Source of the DNA: Streptomyces griseus
Lineage (GTDB): Bacteria > Bdellovibrionota > Bdellovibrionia > Bdellovibrionales > Bdellovibrionaceae
Direction of reading: 5' to 3'
Assembly: GCA_943330705.2 (NCBI GenBank)
Contig: CALQIT020000001.1
Span: 62,001 to 126,000 of the forward strand
DNA length: 64,000 bases
The notes beneath the pieces were generated by a model. That model was not told where the DNA came from. It saw only the letters and a list, made by a program, of their open reading frames with translations, and ran no database searches. Position 1 is the first letter of the stretch, and each line of letters opens with the position of its first letter. Shown here one piece after another: positions 26,102-34,293 of this stretch. Made by a program: the position numbers and the translations under genes.

Positions 26102-27309
26102 TGAGAGTATTTATTACACTTACTTTTTTCGTAATCAGTTACTTTATCTATGGATTTTACATTTCGCAAAATGAAATTCGTATCACGCCTAGCGGACACC
26201 GACTGGTCAACCCTCCGACATATTATGATTACCGGGGGGTGACAAATGTTCGAACCGACCTAAGTAATGGCTCGTCATCCCCTTTAGAAGTCATTAATGA
26301 TGCGAATACCGTTGGCTTGGACTATTTAATGCTGACAGATATCAATTCCATAAAAACTAACAATCAAATAGATGGCTACCACAACGGGCTGTTGGTTTTC
26401 AATGAAGGGGAATACAGCTTCCTTGATTCAAGGCTGATTTTTGTATCTAGCCAAAATTCGAAATTGCCAACCGATCCATCTTTGACCAACGTATTTTTTA
26501 CCGATCTTTTGTCACAAAATGGGGCCGATAATCATGATAGCTTGCTTGTCCTTGCCCATCCGTTTAATCCAAAAGCAGCTTGGATTGGTCCTTATCCCAC
26601 AGGACTAGATGGAATCGAAATTCTAAACCCCAGAGCTATTTCTCAAAGCGCATGGTTGTCTTCAAAGCTTTCAACTTTCTGGAGTTTATTAATTTACCCC
26701 TTTAATCCTCAGTATGCATTTCTACGGTTATTCCAAGAGCCTAGAAAGGAAACGGCACTTTGGGATCAACTCAATGTGGATCAAACTTTAGCTGGGTATT
26801 CTGGGATCGACGCTGCAGCAAGAGCAATTCCGTTTTCAAACTATCTTATAAAATTTCCAAGTTATCAAAAATCAATGGAGATCATGAGCAATCATGTGCT
26901 GTTAAAGTCCGAGCTCACAGGAAATTCGACAAAAGACCGACAAAAAATATTAGTTGCACTAAAGAATAGAAATTTTTATTTCAGCCTAGACATTCTTGGT
27001 GACCCAAAGGGATTTTTTGCGTCGGTCAAAGATCGAGATCAAATTCACCCCATGGGGAAAAAATTGAAATTCAATCGGGGAATGAAACTTGTAGTTCATC
27101 TTCCGTTTCGCCCAACATCTTACTTTGAAATCGTGGTTTTTAAAAATGGCGGGCGCTACGCAGCTTCAAACGATGAGCAGTTGACTACCGATATCAAAGG
27201 CCCTGGTGTGTATCGTGTCGTTGTCCGAGTCAGTGCCTCTTTCCCATTTCCTGAAGGAAAAAGATGGCTAAGTTGGATCTATTCAAATCCATTTTTTATT
27301 ACCCCTTAG
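26098..27309 (+). CDS. Membrane-anchored degenerate PHP-domain protein
   Basis: A 403-residue protein with an N-terminal anchor helix (VFITLTFFVISYFIYGFYI). A PHP-type phosphoesterase fold follows: YRGVTNVRTDLSNG, GLDYLMLTDINS and LVLAHPFNP align with the CehA/McbA-like sequence pattern HxHTxxSDG, TDHN and AHP. The metal-binding residues of the first two motifs are changed (His-x-His to Asn-x-Arg, Asp-His to Asp-Ile). The AHP histidine and an Asn-Glu-Gly-Glu segment remain. It is therefore likely non-catalytic or uses a different chemistry. It is coupled to the glycosyltransferase gene, so a shared surface-glycan role is plausible. Confidence 0.65.
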   Translation: MMRVFITLTFFVISYFIYGFYISQNEIRITPSGHRLVNPPTYYDYRGVTNVRTDLSNGSSSPLEVINDANTVGLDYLMLTDINSIKTNNQIDGYHNGLLVFNEGEYSFLDSRLIFVSSQNSKLPTDPSLTNVFFTDLLSQNGADNHDSLLVLAHPFNPKAAWIGPYPTGLDGIEILNPRAISQSAWLSSKLSTFWSLLIYPFNPQYAFLRLFQEPRKETALWDQLNVDQTLAGYSGIDAAARAIPFSNYLIKFPSYQKSMEIMSNHVLLKSELTGNSTKDRQKILVALKNRNFYFSLDILGDPKGFFASVKDRDQIHPMGKKLKFNRGMKLVVHLPFRPTSYFEIVVFKNGGRYAASNDEQLTTDIKGPGVYRVVVRVSASFPFPEGKRWLSWIYSNPFFITP

Positions 27310-27619
27310 CCAGCTTTTTTGGAATCCGGACTGCAATTTGGTCTTTTACTTGCGTTTGGCAGCTCAATCTTTCGTTATCCGAAAATCCCCGATCGTGCGC
27401 GATCTCAGCTTCGACTTCATTGCGAAAATCAAGTTTCTCCAACCCAGCTTCAACAAACACTCGGCAAGTCCCACAAGAGCCATTTCCACCGCAGCTGTGG
27501 TCAATTTCCACCTTCAGCTCAAGCAAGGCCTCTAGAATAGTGGCACTTTGACTCACGCAGCTAATTTCGTTCATTGGCAGTATTGTAATTGAAATGGGTG
27601 ATTTAGATATTCTTGTCAT
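27299..27619 (-). CDS. 2Fe-2S ferredoxin
   Basis: A 106-residue beta-grasp [2Fe-2S] ferredoxin. Cluster cysteines are in SCGGNGSCGTC and in ERLSCQTQV, giving the C-x5-C-x2-C...C pattern. It resembles the Isc-associated/adrenodoxin-like ferredoxins that carry electrons in iron-sulfur assembly or to small redox enzymes. Its 3' end overlaps the convergent PHP-like gene by 11 bases. No isc gene is near, so the partner is unknown. Confidence 0.82.
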   Translation of the reverse strand: MTRISKSPISITILPMNEISCVSQSATILEALLELKVEIDHSCGGNGSCGTCRVFVEAGLEKLDFRNEVEAEIAHDRGFSDNERLSCQTQVKDQIAVRIPKKLAKG

Positions 27620-27634
27620 TCGGAATTTCTTCTC

Positions 27635-27663
27635 TTGAAAGAGTCTAACCCATTCTGTATCAA
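27635..27663 (+). promoter_or_regulatory. Candidate promoter giving a possibly leaderless exonuclease mRNA
   Basis: TTGAAA (27635-27640), a 17-base spacer and TATCAA (27658-27663) match the sigma-70 pattern 5/6 and 4/6. The ATG at 27671 lies seven bases after the -10 box, so the transcript would begin near the start codon. The apparent TTG start at 27635 is the -35 box itself, which argues against that start. Confidence 0.45.
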
Positions 27664-27670
27664 GGTTTCT

Positions 27671-28282
27671 ATGAGATTTATAGCATTTGACTTAGAAACT
27701 ACTGGAACTGTACCTGGTGTTGATCAAATCGTGGAAATTGGCGCAGTCCTTTTTCTTGCCGACAAGACCGACGCAATCTTTACAACACTGATTGATCCCA
27801 AACGCGGAATCCCGCCTGGGGCATCTGCCGTCAACGGAATTAGCGATGAAATGGTAAAAGGGAAGCCTCTTATTGAATCTATTCTTCAGCCCTTTGCAGA
27901 ATTTTGTGCTGACGATATTTTAGTCGCCCATAATGCCCCATTTGATGCTGCCTTTTTATCAGCAGACATTAGAAAACATGAATACTCTGCACCTCGTGGA
28001 ATTATTATCGATACTCTTTCGATTGCGCGAAAAGTTTTCCCGGGCCTTGCAAACTACAAGTTAGGAACTCTGGTTCAACATCTTAAAATTCCAACGACTG
28101 GATTTCATCGTGCTGAAGAAGATGCTACATATTGTGGTAAGCTCTTTTGGGAACTTGTAAAAAGAATTTCAGTCAATGGACAGCCACCAAGTATTGACAA
28201 CCTGATTGCCTTGACTGGAAAACCAGAATTGCGTTTTCCACAAATTGAGCGCAAACCAAAACAAATGGACCTATTCGGTTAA
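27671..28282 (+). CDS. DnaQ-family 3'-5' exonuclease with C-terminal clamp-binding motif
   Basis: A 203-residue DEDDh exonuclease of the DNA polymerase III epsilon family. Exo I is FDLETTG near residue 5, exo II is LVAHNAPFDAAFL near 95 and exo III is HRAEEDATY near 150. It lacks any polymerase or UvrC part. The protein ends KQMDLFG, which matches the sliding-clamp-binding consensus Q-L-[SD]-L-F. It may therefore be the proofreading subunit or an accessory exonuclease tied to the clamp. ATG 27671 is chosen because it gives the family N-terminus and follows a promoter. Confidence 0.85.
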   Translation: MRFIAFDLETTGTVPGVDQIVEIGAVLFLADKTDAIFTTLIDPKRGIPPGASAVNGISDEMVKGKPLIESILQPFAEFCADDILVAHNAPFDAAFLSADIRKHEYSAPRGIIIDTLSIARKVFPGLANYKLGTLVQHLKIPTTGFHRAEEDATYCGKLFWELVKRISVNGQPPSIDNLIALTGKPELRFPQIERKPKQMDLFG

Positions 28283-28302
28283 CGGCATCGATAGAGCCCT
28301 AT

Positions 28303-28338
28303 TGTTACTCATGTTACTCATGTTACTCATGTTACTCA
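28303..28338 (+). repeat. 9-bp tandem repeat, four copies, spanning the nadE stop
   Basis: TGTTACTCA is repeated four times without mismatch (28303, 28312, 28321, 28330). On the coding strand of nadE each unit contains an in-frame TAA (GAGTAACAT), so copy changes never alter the protein beyond its own stop. It looks like replication-slippage DNA. Confidence 0.92.
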
Positions 28339-29951
28339 TGGCTTTTATGGGCAATGGGCCAACGTCTGCCGCGACCAAACGAATGCTTTGATACCTTTAA
28401 AATCGGTGGAGCTTGCCACCGTTTGAATTCATTTTTCATTAGTGTCTCGAGTAACCATGCATCTGTTTTCGATTTTTTTGGACCTGAATTTTCCACGATT
28501 TGGCGAACACTTTCATCCAAGACTGCGTATGCAGGAAGACTATCCTGATCCTTTTGATTTGGCCTAAGCTCGGCTGTTGGAGCTCGATCCAAAATAGCCC
28601 TAGGAATAACTTCCCGATCGATATTATAAAGTTGTGAAATTGCATAAACTTGATCCTTGGTTAAATCCCCGATCGGGGCAAGGCCGCCGCACATATCGCC
28701 ATATAAAGTCGAATAGCCGGTGGCATATTCAGATTTATTTGAGGTTGCCAAAAGTAACGAGTTTTTAGCATTAGCAAAGGCCATCAGAATTGTGCCCCGA
28801 AGTCTTGCCTGCAAATTTTCATGAACGACGCCAAATTCATTCAGGTAAAAATTTTTATCTACCAAAGATTTAATAGACGCATAGGTTTCATTGAAATCAA
28901 TTTTTTTAAAAGAAACTCCTAAATGAGCTGATAGTTTTTGTGCCTGTATGAAACTTTCGTCAGAGCTATAGGGGCCAGGCAAAGCAATTGCTGTGACACG
29001 ATTAGCGCCCATGGCATCGACAGCAAGGCAAGCAACCAATGCCGAATCAATACCGCCGCTTAAACCTAAATGAATATGCTGGATTCCTACCTTTAAACAA
29101 AAATCGCGAATTCCCAAAACCAGAGCTTGGCGAATTTCTTCAGCTCTGGACTCAGTGGCAACCCGACGTCCGCCTTCGAGCGATTCAAGATCAAGCACGT
29201 TCAAATCCTCTGCAAAGGAAATGCAGTTCATTAAATTCTTTCCATTTGGCGATACAGCAAATGAAGATCCGTCATAGATAACTTCATCTTGAGCCCCAAC
29301 AAGATTTACATAGATCATCGGTGCTTTAAAATGTTTTGCTGTTTTTTTAACCAACATTTCCCGGGTCTTAATTTTTTCAGGAAAGTAGGGTGAAGCGCTC
29401 ATATTCAAAACGCAATCGACCTTTTTTCCTCGAATCTTTTGAATTGGATTTTGTAAGTAGATACTTCGACCATCTTTGCTTGGCCAGGCCCAGATGTCCT
29501 CACAGATGGTAAGAAAGAATTTTTTTCCCGCAAAAGAAAAAAAATTTTTCTTCATATCGCCTGGCTCAATAAACCGGGCTTCGTCAAAAATATCCCCTGT
29601 TGGCAAAAGTTCTTTGTTAAAGAACTTTGTTTTTTTCCCTTTTTGCACCAAGGCTGCCGAATTAAAATAGGGACGTCCCTTTTTCTTCGGATTTAGGGTA
29701 ATCACCCCGATCAAAGCGCCGATGCCTGACGGAATCGATTTTTCAATATTTCGCAGTGATTTCAATTGCTTTTTTACCAACTCAGGACGCTCTAACAGAT
29801 CAAAGGGGTGATAACCAAAAAGTGTCGACTCGGGAAAGACAACAAGTTGGCAGTGGCGCTCCTTAGAGCGAGAAATGTAGTCTAATACTTTTTCTTGATT
29901 CGAATCGAAATCACCAAGGGTAGGATTTATTTGTGCAACAGCAATTCTCAT
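28332..29951 (-). CDS. nadE: Glutamine-dependent NAD(+) synthetase
   Basis: Two-domain NadE of 539 residues that amidates deamido-NAD using glutamine. The N-terminal nitrilase domain has VVFPESTLFGYHP (catalytic Glu), a lysine in NKELLPTGDIFDE, and the cysteine in LTICEDIWAW. The C-terminal synthetase has the pyrophosphatase P-loop LSGGIDSAL and the KSEYATGYSTLYGD loop. I chose the ATG at 29951, which gives the family N-terminus MRIAVAQINP; a start at 29984 is open but adds a non-conserved extension. The window also carries nadD, so two late NAD steps are here. Confidence 0.95.
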   Translation of the reverse strand: MRIAVAQINPTLGDFDSNQEKVLDYISRSKERHCQLVVFPESTLFGYHPFDLLERPELVKKQLKSLRNIEKSIPSGIGALIGVITLNPKKKGRPYFNSAALVQKGKKTKFFNKELLPTGDIFDEARFIEPGDMKKNFFSFAGKKFFLTICEDIWAWPSKDGRSIYLQNPIQKIRGKKVDCVLNMSASPYFPEKIKTREMLVKKTAKHFKAPMIYVNLVGAQDEVIYDGSSFAVSPNGKNLMNCISFAEDLNVLDLESLEGGRRVATESRAEEIRQALVLGIRDFCLKVGIQHIHLGLSGGIDSALVACLAVDAMGANRVTAIALPGPYSSDESFIQAQKLSAHLGVSFKKIDFNETYASIKSLVDKNFYLNEFGVVHENLQARLRGTILMAFANAKNSLLLATSNKSEYATGYSTLYGDMCGGLAPIGDLTKDQVYAISQLYNIDREVIPRAILDRAPTAELRPNQKDQDSLPAYAVLDESVRQIVENSGPKKSKTDAWLLETLMKNEFKRWQAPPILKVSKHSFGRGRRWPIAHKSHE

Positions 29952-29984
29952 TATACTACTTTTCAGCTTGGAAGACTTTAGCAA

Positions 29985-30353
29985 CTACATTGTCGTTAAA
30001 GAAACTCTTCCCGAAAACCCTTCATGGTACGCATGACGGTGTAATATATCATTTTCAGGAAATTTCCAGCAATAGTAGCCTTCCCCGTTGTCAAAGTCAG
30101 CAAGCCAAAGTCCTTTTGGCGTTGCTCCTAACCGCGCGACTTTTCCATTCCACTTTTCAACTAGTGAATTAATTTCACCCTCAAGTTGAACCGCAAGATC
30201 GGGTTTAACTTCACGGATGCCCTTAAGTCTATTTGCCAACATTTTGACTTCAGTATGGTACTGCTCTGTGATTCTATAAATGACGGGAAGAAGACGCCGA
30301 GCTTCCTCGATTGTAAACGTCCGTTGCTGGCTGATCGATATAAGATTCTCCAT
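29985..30353 (-). CDS. DUF2203 family protein
   Basis: About 122 residues. The N-terminus FTIEEARRLLPVI and the C-terminal block GLWLADFDNGEGYYCWKFPE with a final GFSGRVSL match the DUF2203 pattern (FT..EA..LLP; DFP....LCW..GE; GF.GR). The function is unknown. ATG 30353 has a G-rich stretch (GAGGGTGGGGG) upstream. It lies 33 bases before nadE on the same strand and may be cotranscribed with it. Confidence 0.75.
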   Translation of the reverse strand: MENLISISQQRTFTIEEARRLLPVIYRITEQYHTEVKMLANRLKGIREVKPDLAVQLEGEINSLVEKWNGKVARLGATPKGLWLADFDNGEGYYCWKFPENDILHRHAYHEGFSGRVSLTTM

Positions 30354-30503
30354 TGCCCCCACCCTCAATTACCGCTTTGATATTTTCTGAAGGGCCAATT
30401 TCTATTCGATTTAACAGAAGTATCAAGAAAGAAAAGATGAACCCATAATTTTGTAAAATTGGGTGAACAATTTTCTCGCGCAGCGTGCCGTGATATTTTC
30501 TAA

Positions 30504-31349
30504 TTATTTATCCATGCTTTTTGAGATTTGCAGCGCCTGACCACCAACAAATAGGATGATCGCAATCAGGAGCAGCAAAATCATCGCAAATCGAAAGACC
30601 TTACCCAGTCCCCACGGTTCTGTTTTTTCGTCTTCAGTGATAGATTTTTCCTGGGGTTTAACTATGAATTTTTTGCTTTTGCTGTTGACGACACCTTCGT
30701 CGGCCGAAGCTACCGCTCGAACACGATCTTCCTTTTTCTTTTCTCTATCCCGAGCATAGGCCAGCTGCCCTGTCGGCCCCTCAACTATGCGCCTTTTTGA
30801 ATTTCCTCCATTTAACCCAGAGGCACCACCTGATGAGCGATAATATTCACTACCGCCAGCACCCTCCGACGAGGTTTTTGCAACCGCTGCACCGCCGTCC
30901 GCTCCTTTCGAAGCCCCTATCTTAAAGCCTCGGTCCTCAGGGCGCTGACCCGCACCTCCGGAACCACCACCACCTGCACCGCTGGACGCCGAATCCTTAT
31001 TGCCATCAGATTTTTTTCTATTTGCAGCTTCTTCTGCGCTTGAACCAATTTTTGGGGACCGTCCACTGCCAATTGAAAATTGTTCAAACTTCCCGTTGCA
31101 AATGTTGTCTGCCCCCGAGCCGGTTGTTCCCAGCATTGGCAATTCGCCAGCGTCCAAAAGACATCCAATATAGGATCCCATATATGTTTTTGCCCATTTA
31201 TTAAACGGAGTGAAAACCTGTGCGGCGACCGCAATCAATAGACCAATAGTTACCACCAGGAGTAAAACATACTCCATAGTCGCCTGGCCCCTTACAGAGC
31301 GAATTCTGGACCAGAAATCTTTATTGGATGCTTGGAAGTAGGCACTCAT
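30504..31349 (-). CDS. TadE-like/pilin-like membrane protein with Gly/Ser-rich body
   Basis: About 281 residues. Near the N-terminus, RGQATMEYVLLLVVTIGLLI is a class III prepilin/TadE-type segment: a short basic leader followed by a hydrophobic helix with the Glu near its start. A Gly/Ser-rich low-complexity region fills the middle (SGAGGGGSGGAG). A second hydrophobic helix (FAMILLLLIAIILFVGG) lies near the C-terminus, which is unusual for TadE. Start choice is uncertain (31349, 31370 or 31424 are open; the ATG at 31370 shares bases with the divergent TPR gene start). A Tad role is inferred. Confidence 0.55.
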   Translation of the reverse strand: MSAYFQASNKDFWSRIRSVRGQATMEYVLLLVVTIGLLIAVAAQVFTPFNKWAKTYMGSYIGCLLDAGELPMLGTTGSGADNICNGKFEQFSIGSGRSPKIGSSAEEAANRKKSDGNKDSASSGAGGGGSGGAGQRPEDRGFKIGASKGADGGAAVAKTSSEGAGGSEYYRSSGGASGLNGGNSKRRIVEGPTGQLAYARDREKKKEDRVRAVASADEGVVNSKSKKFIVKPQEKSITEDEKTEPWGLGKVFRFAMILLLLIAIILFVGGQALQISKSMDK

Positions 31350-31360
31350 CCAGTTAATAA
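31332..31360 (+). promoter_or_regulatory. Weak candidate promoter for the TPR gene
   Basis: TTGGAA (31332-31337), a 17-base spacer and TAATAA (31355-31360) precede the ATG by eight bases. There is no ribosome site, so the transcript may be leaderless. It lies within the 5' part of the divergent TadE-like gene. Confidence 0.28.
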
Positions 31361-31368
31361 TATACCAC

Positions 31369-32346
31369 ATGAAGCTGAATTTCCTTGGGCTAGTAGTGGT
31401 TTTGATTGTCTCATTTTTGGACATTTATCCTGCTTTCGGTGGGACCACACCCACGACCCAGCCTCTTAGCCAGTCAGAATTGAAACGGTACAACGATATT
31501 GTCGACCAACTTTCTCCGAAAGTGGAAAAGCTAACCCGCCGGGAACTTGTTGATTTAGGAAAAGCCTATAGCGCCATTGGCAACTGGACCGGCGCAATTA
31601 AGATGTTTACTGCAGTACTTTCCAACTATCCCAAAGATGTCGAAGCAAAAACACTTATCGCAGCCGAACAAATTAGAACGGGTAAAGAGCGAGACGGTTT
31701 ACAAACACTTAAATCTGTCCTTGAAATCAATAAAAAATACATTCCAGCATATCGGTATCTTATCGGAATTTACGAGCGGCGAAAAAATCACTACGAATTG
31801 CGCATGATCTACATCGACCTGGTGGCTTCGTTCGGGAAAAAAATTGAATATATTACCAAACTTTGCGAACTGACCGCCAATGAAGGCCTATTCGATCAGG
31901 CCGTGGAATATTGCACAACGGGAACAGAGCTAGACAAGAAAGAAGCCAAAAATTTCATTCATCTAGGGGTTGTCCTTCGCGAGCGTGGCGAAACCGTGCG
32001 CGGAGAAAGACTGCTAAAATCAGCCGCAGACGTTTTTTCAAACAACTTGCTGGCACAATTAACATATGCAGAACATCAAGAACAAAAAAAAGACTACGTC
32101 AGCGCCTATTCTTTCTATAAAAAGGCGGTCAATCTCGATGCGTCGTCAGTTGAGGCGGTCCTTGGCTTAGCTAATTCAGCCTTTGAAATTCAAAAATACC
32201 AAGAAGCAATGGAATATTTTTTAAAATCTTGCCGGCTAGATCGCAAGACCTTACCCGCTTTTCGTAAGGCCACCAATGTACTTAGACTGATGAAAACCAC
32301 AGCTTGGCTCTATAAGTATGAAAAATCACAAGAGCATTGCTTTTAA
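31369..32346 (+). CDS. Exported TPR protein, unknown function
   Basis: A 325-residue protein with a signal peptide (residues 1-24, hydrophobic FLGLVVVLIVSFLDIYPAFG) and no lipobox. Seven or so TPR-like helical pairs follow (LGKAYSAIGNWTGAIKMF; AYRYLIGIYERRKNHYEL; AYSFYKKAVNLDASSVEA; LGLANSAFEIQKYQEAMEYF). It is divergent from the TadE-like gene, with overlapping start regions, so a TadD-like role is possible but unproven. No ribosome site precedes the ATG. Confidence 0.7.
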   Translation: MKLNFLGLVVVLIVSFLDIYPAFGGTTPTTQPLSQSELKRYNDIVDQLSPKVEKLTRRELVDLGKAYSAIGNWTGAIKMFTAVLSNYPKDVEAKTLIAAEQIRTGKERDGLQTLKSVLEINKKYIPAYRYLIGIYERRKNHYELRMIYIDLVASFGKKIEYITKLCELTANEGLFDQAVEYCTTGTELDKKEAKNFIHLGVVLRERGETVRGERLLKSAADVFSNNLLAQLTYAEHQEQKKDYVSAYSFYKKAVNLDASSVEAVLGLANSAFEIQKYQEAMEYFLKSCRLDRKTLPAFRKATNVLRLMKTTAWLYKYEKSQEHCF

Positions 32347-32356
32347 AAATTCCAAT

Positions 32357-32887
32357 TTAGACGGTCGGGGTAAAATTGAAAAAATAACGAAACTCGGGAT
32401 GGATATCCGCGACAAGGTGCGAGCGTAATTCCTCATTTGCTAGTGACAGCAAAAAATGACTGAGTATTTCACTGCTACTTGAGGATAAAATAAGGTGGCC
32501 GTGGGCTCCTGGCGCCTTTGGTAGTTTCAAGTCAATCAGACCGATTCCGGCGCAAATTGCATTGTTGGCAACTTGAAAAAGATGTCCTAAAAATGAAGAT
32601 TCGACTACTAAAATCGAATTTTCAATTTTATCGGCCGCCAATGAAAAGTAGGTGTCTAAAACTTTTTGCTCAACATCCTCTATTTTTTTGCTTTTTATGG
32701 GCTCAGAATCTTTTAGCAAGGTCGATAGTTCCGCAAAAGAAGATTCTGAGCATCGAACTATAATTTGGGCCTGCTGACCTAGGGGGGAAAACTCAATTAA
32801 CTCACTAGATGCCAGTTTAAAAATAGAATTTAAAGCTGAATAGGCAGCCCCAACTGATGAAAAAAGAAAAACCCCTAAACTATCCAA
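32357..32887 (-). CDS. Uncharacterised protein, possible tandem BMC-fold repeat
   Basis: A 176-residue protein of unknown family without signal peptide. It appears to contain two similar halves. SLGVFLFSSVGAAYSALNS, then QAQIIVRCSESSFAEL, is followed by ILVVESSFLGHLFQVANNA, then GHLILSSSSSEILSHFL. Both halves follow the bacterial-microcompartment shell pattern (xGxxExxxxxxxxxxADxxxKAA...xxxGDVxxV) and tandem BMC shell proteins have about this length. Key glycines and the GD of the pattern are missing, so this is a tentative reading. It lies 11 bases downstream of rimO, probably in that operon, and no microcompartment enzyme is near. Confidence 0.4.
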   Translation of the reverse strand: MDSLGVFLFSSVGAAYSALNSIFKLASSELIEFSPLGQQAQIIVRCSESSFAELSTLLKDSEPIKSKKIEDVEQKVLDTYFSLAADKIENSILVVESSFLGHLFQVANNAICAGIGLIDLKLPKAPGAHGHLILSSSSSEILSHFLLSLANEELRSHLVADIHPEFRYFFNFTPTV

Positions 32888-32898
32888 ATTAGAATACC

Positions 32899-34293
32899 TT
32901 ACCCAACAATTTCGCCGATCAAATCGTACTCCATACTTTCAGTCACTCGAACTTTAACAAGATCACCAATATTAGCTTGGCCATCATTGATCAGTACGAC
33001 ACCATCGATCTCAGGGGCCTGCTGAGAAGTTCTTCCTTGCAAAAGAAGTTCTGTCTCTTCACTAAAACCCTCAACGATAACCTCGACGATTTTTCCAACA
33101 AATTGAGCATGCTTTTCCTTAGAAATTTCTTGCTGCAAAGCCATAAGTTCGTCATGTCGTCTTTGTTTAGTTTCCTGATCAACCTGCTGTTCCATTTTTC
33201 CACCAGGGGTATTTTCCTCGGGCGAATACATAAAACAACCTACACGATCAAATCTCTGTTCCTTTACGAATTGCAAAAGTTCTTGAAATTGAATTTCTGT
33301 TTCTCCGGGAAAACCAACAATAAACTGGGTTCGAATCACGGCTTCTGGAATTTCGCGGCGTAGATTAATAAGGACTTCTTCGACTTCCTTACGGGTCATC
33401 TTACGATTCATATTTTTTAAAACCTGATTGCTAATGTGCTGCAATGGCATATCAAAATATTTTACCAATTTTTTACTATTTTTTATCAACTCAATCATTT
33501 CTGGCGTAATGCCATCCGGATATAAATAGAGCAAACGAATCCACTCGGCACCCTCTACCTGCGACAGGGCTCTTAAAAGCTCAACCGGACTTTCAATTGC
33601 AGCTTTGTCTTTACGTCGTAAATCCCAGCCGTAATCAGTAAAATCATGACTGATAACAATTAGTTCTTTAACACCGCCTGCGACCAGAAGTTTGGCTTCA
33701 TTGACAACATTCCGCAAAGTCCGAGATTGCAAATTTCCACGAATTAACGGAATTGCACAAAACGCGCATCGCTTGAGACAGCCCTCCGAAATTTTTAAAT
33801 AAGCGCGATGCTTCGGTTGTGAGTTAACCCTCGGAGTAGTTTCTTCCTGCAAATAGGTGGGTAAATTGAAAAATGTTCTGCCTTTTTCACCCTTATCGTG
33901 GCCCTTTAAAATCTTTCCAATATTTTGAAACTCACCAGAGCCAATGAAAAGATCTGCTTCAGGTAACCCGCTGGCAAGATCGTCTTTATATCTTTGAGTT
34001 AAACATCCAGCAACCACGACCCTCTTTACTTTTCCATCTTCCTTTAATGCAGAAACTTCTAATATTTTTTGAATAGATTCTTTTTTGCTGTCTTCAATAA
34101 AACCACAGGTATTCACGATGACGGTATCTGCGCCATCGGCCTCACCGACGACCTCATAACCATCATTCATCAGGGTACCGGCCATAATTTCGCTATCAAC
34201 CAGATTCTTTGGACAGCCCAGACTGATAAAATGAACCTTCTTTTTTTGACTAAGGTTGGAGCTGACATTTGAATTTGCGCCTATGTTTTTCAT
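32899..34293 (-). CDS. rimO: Ribosomal protein S12 methylthiotransferase RimO
   Basis: Radical-SAM methylthiotransferase that modifies Asp89 of ribosomal protein S12. The N-terminal UPF0004 domain has SLGCPKNLVDSE and VNTCGFIEDSK, with the first cluster cysteines. The radical-SAM motif is CLKRCAFC and a TRAM domain closes the C-terminus. The combination GCPKN plus SEGCLKRCAFCAIP favours RimO over MiaB. The length of 464 residues is typical. The ATG overlaps the lolA-like stop (ATGA). Confidence 0.93.
   Translation of the reverse strand: MKNIGANSNVSSNLSQKKKVHFISLGCPKNLVDSEIMAGTLMNDGYEVVGEADGADTVIVNTCGFIEDSKKESIQKILEVSALKEDGKVKRVVVAGCLTQRYKDDLASGLPEADLFIGSGEFQNIGKILKGHDKGEKGRTFFNLPTYLQEETTPRVNSQPKHRAYLKISEGCLKRCAFCAIPLIRGNLQSRTLRNVVNEAKLLVAGGVKELIVISHDFTDYGWDLRRKDKAAIESPVELLRALSQVEGAEWIRLLYLYPDGITPEMIELIKNSKKLVKYFDMPLQHISNQVLKNMNRKMTRKEVEEVLINLRREIPEAVIRTQFIVGFPGETEIQFQELLQFVKEQRFDRVGCFMYSPEENTPGGKMEQQVDQETKQRRHDELMALQQEISKEKHAQFVGKIVEVIVEGFSEETELLLQGRTSQQAPEIDGVVLINDGQANIGDLVKVRVTESMEYDLIGEIVG

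Noticed and set aside
28303-28338. Short repeats as a CRISPR array
   Set aside because: Units are 9 bases, directly adjacent and without spacers. No cas gene is near.
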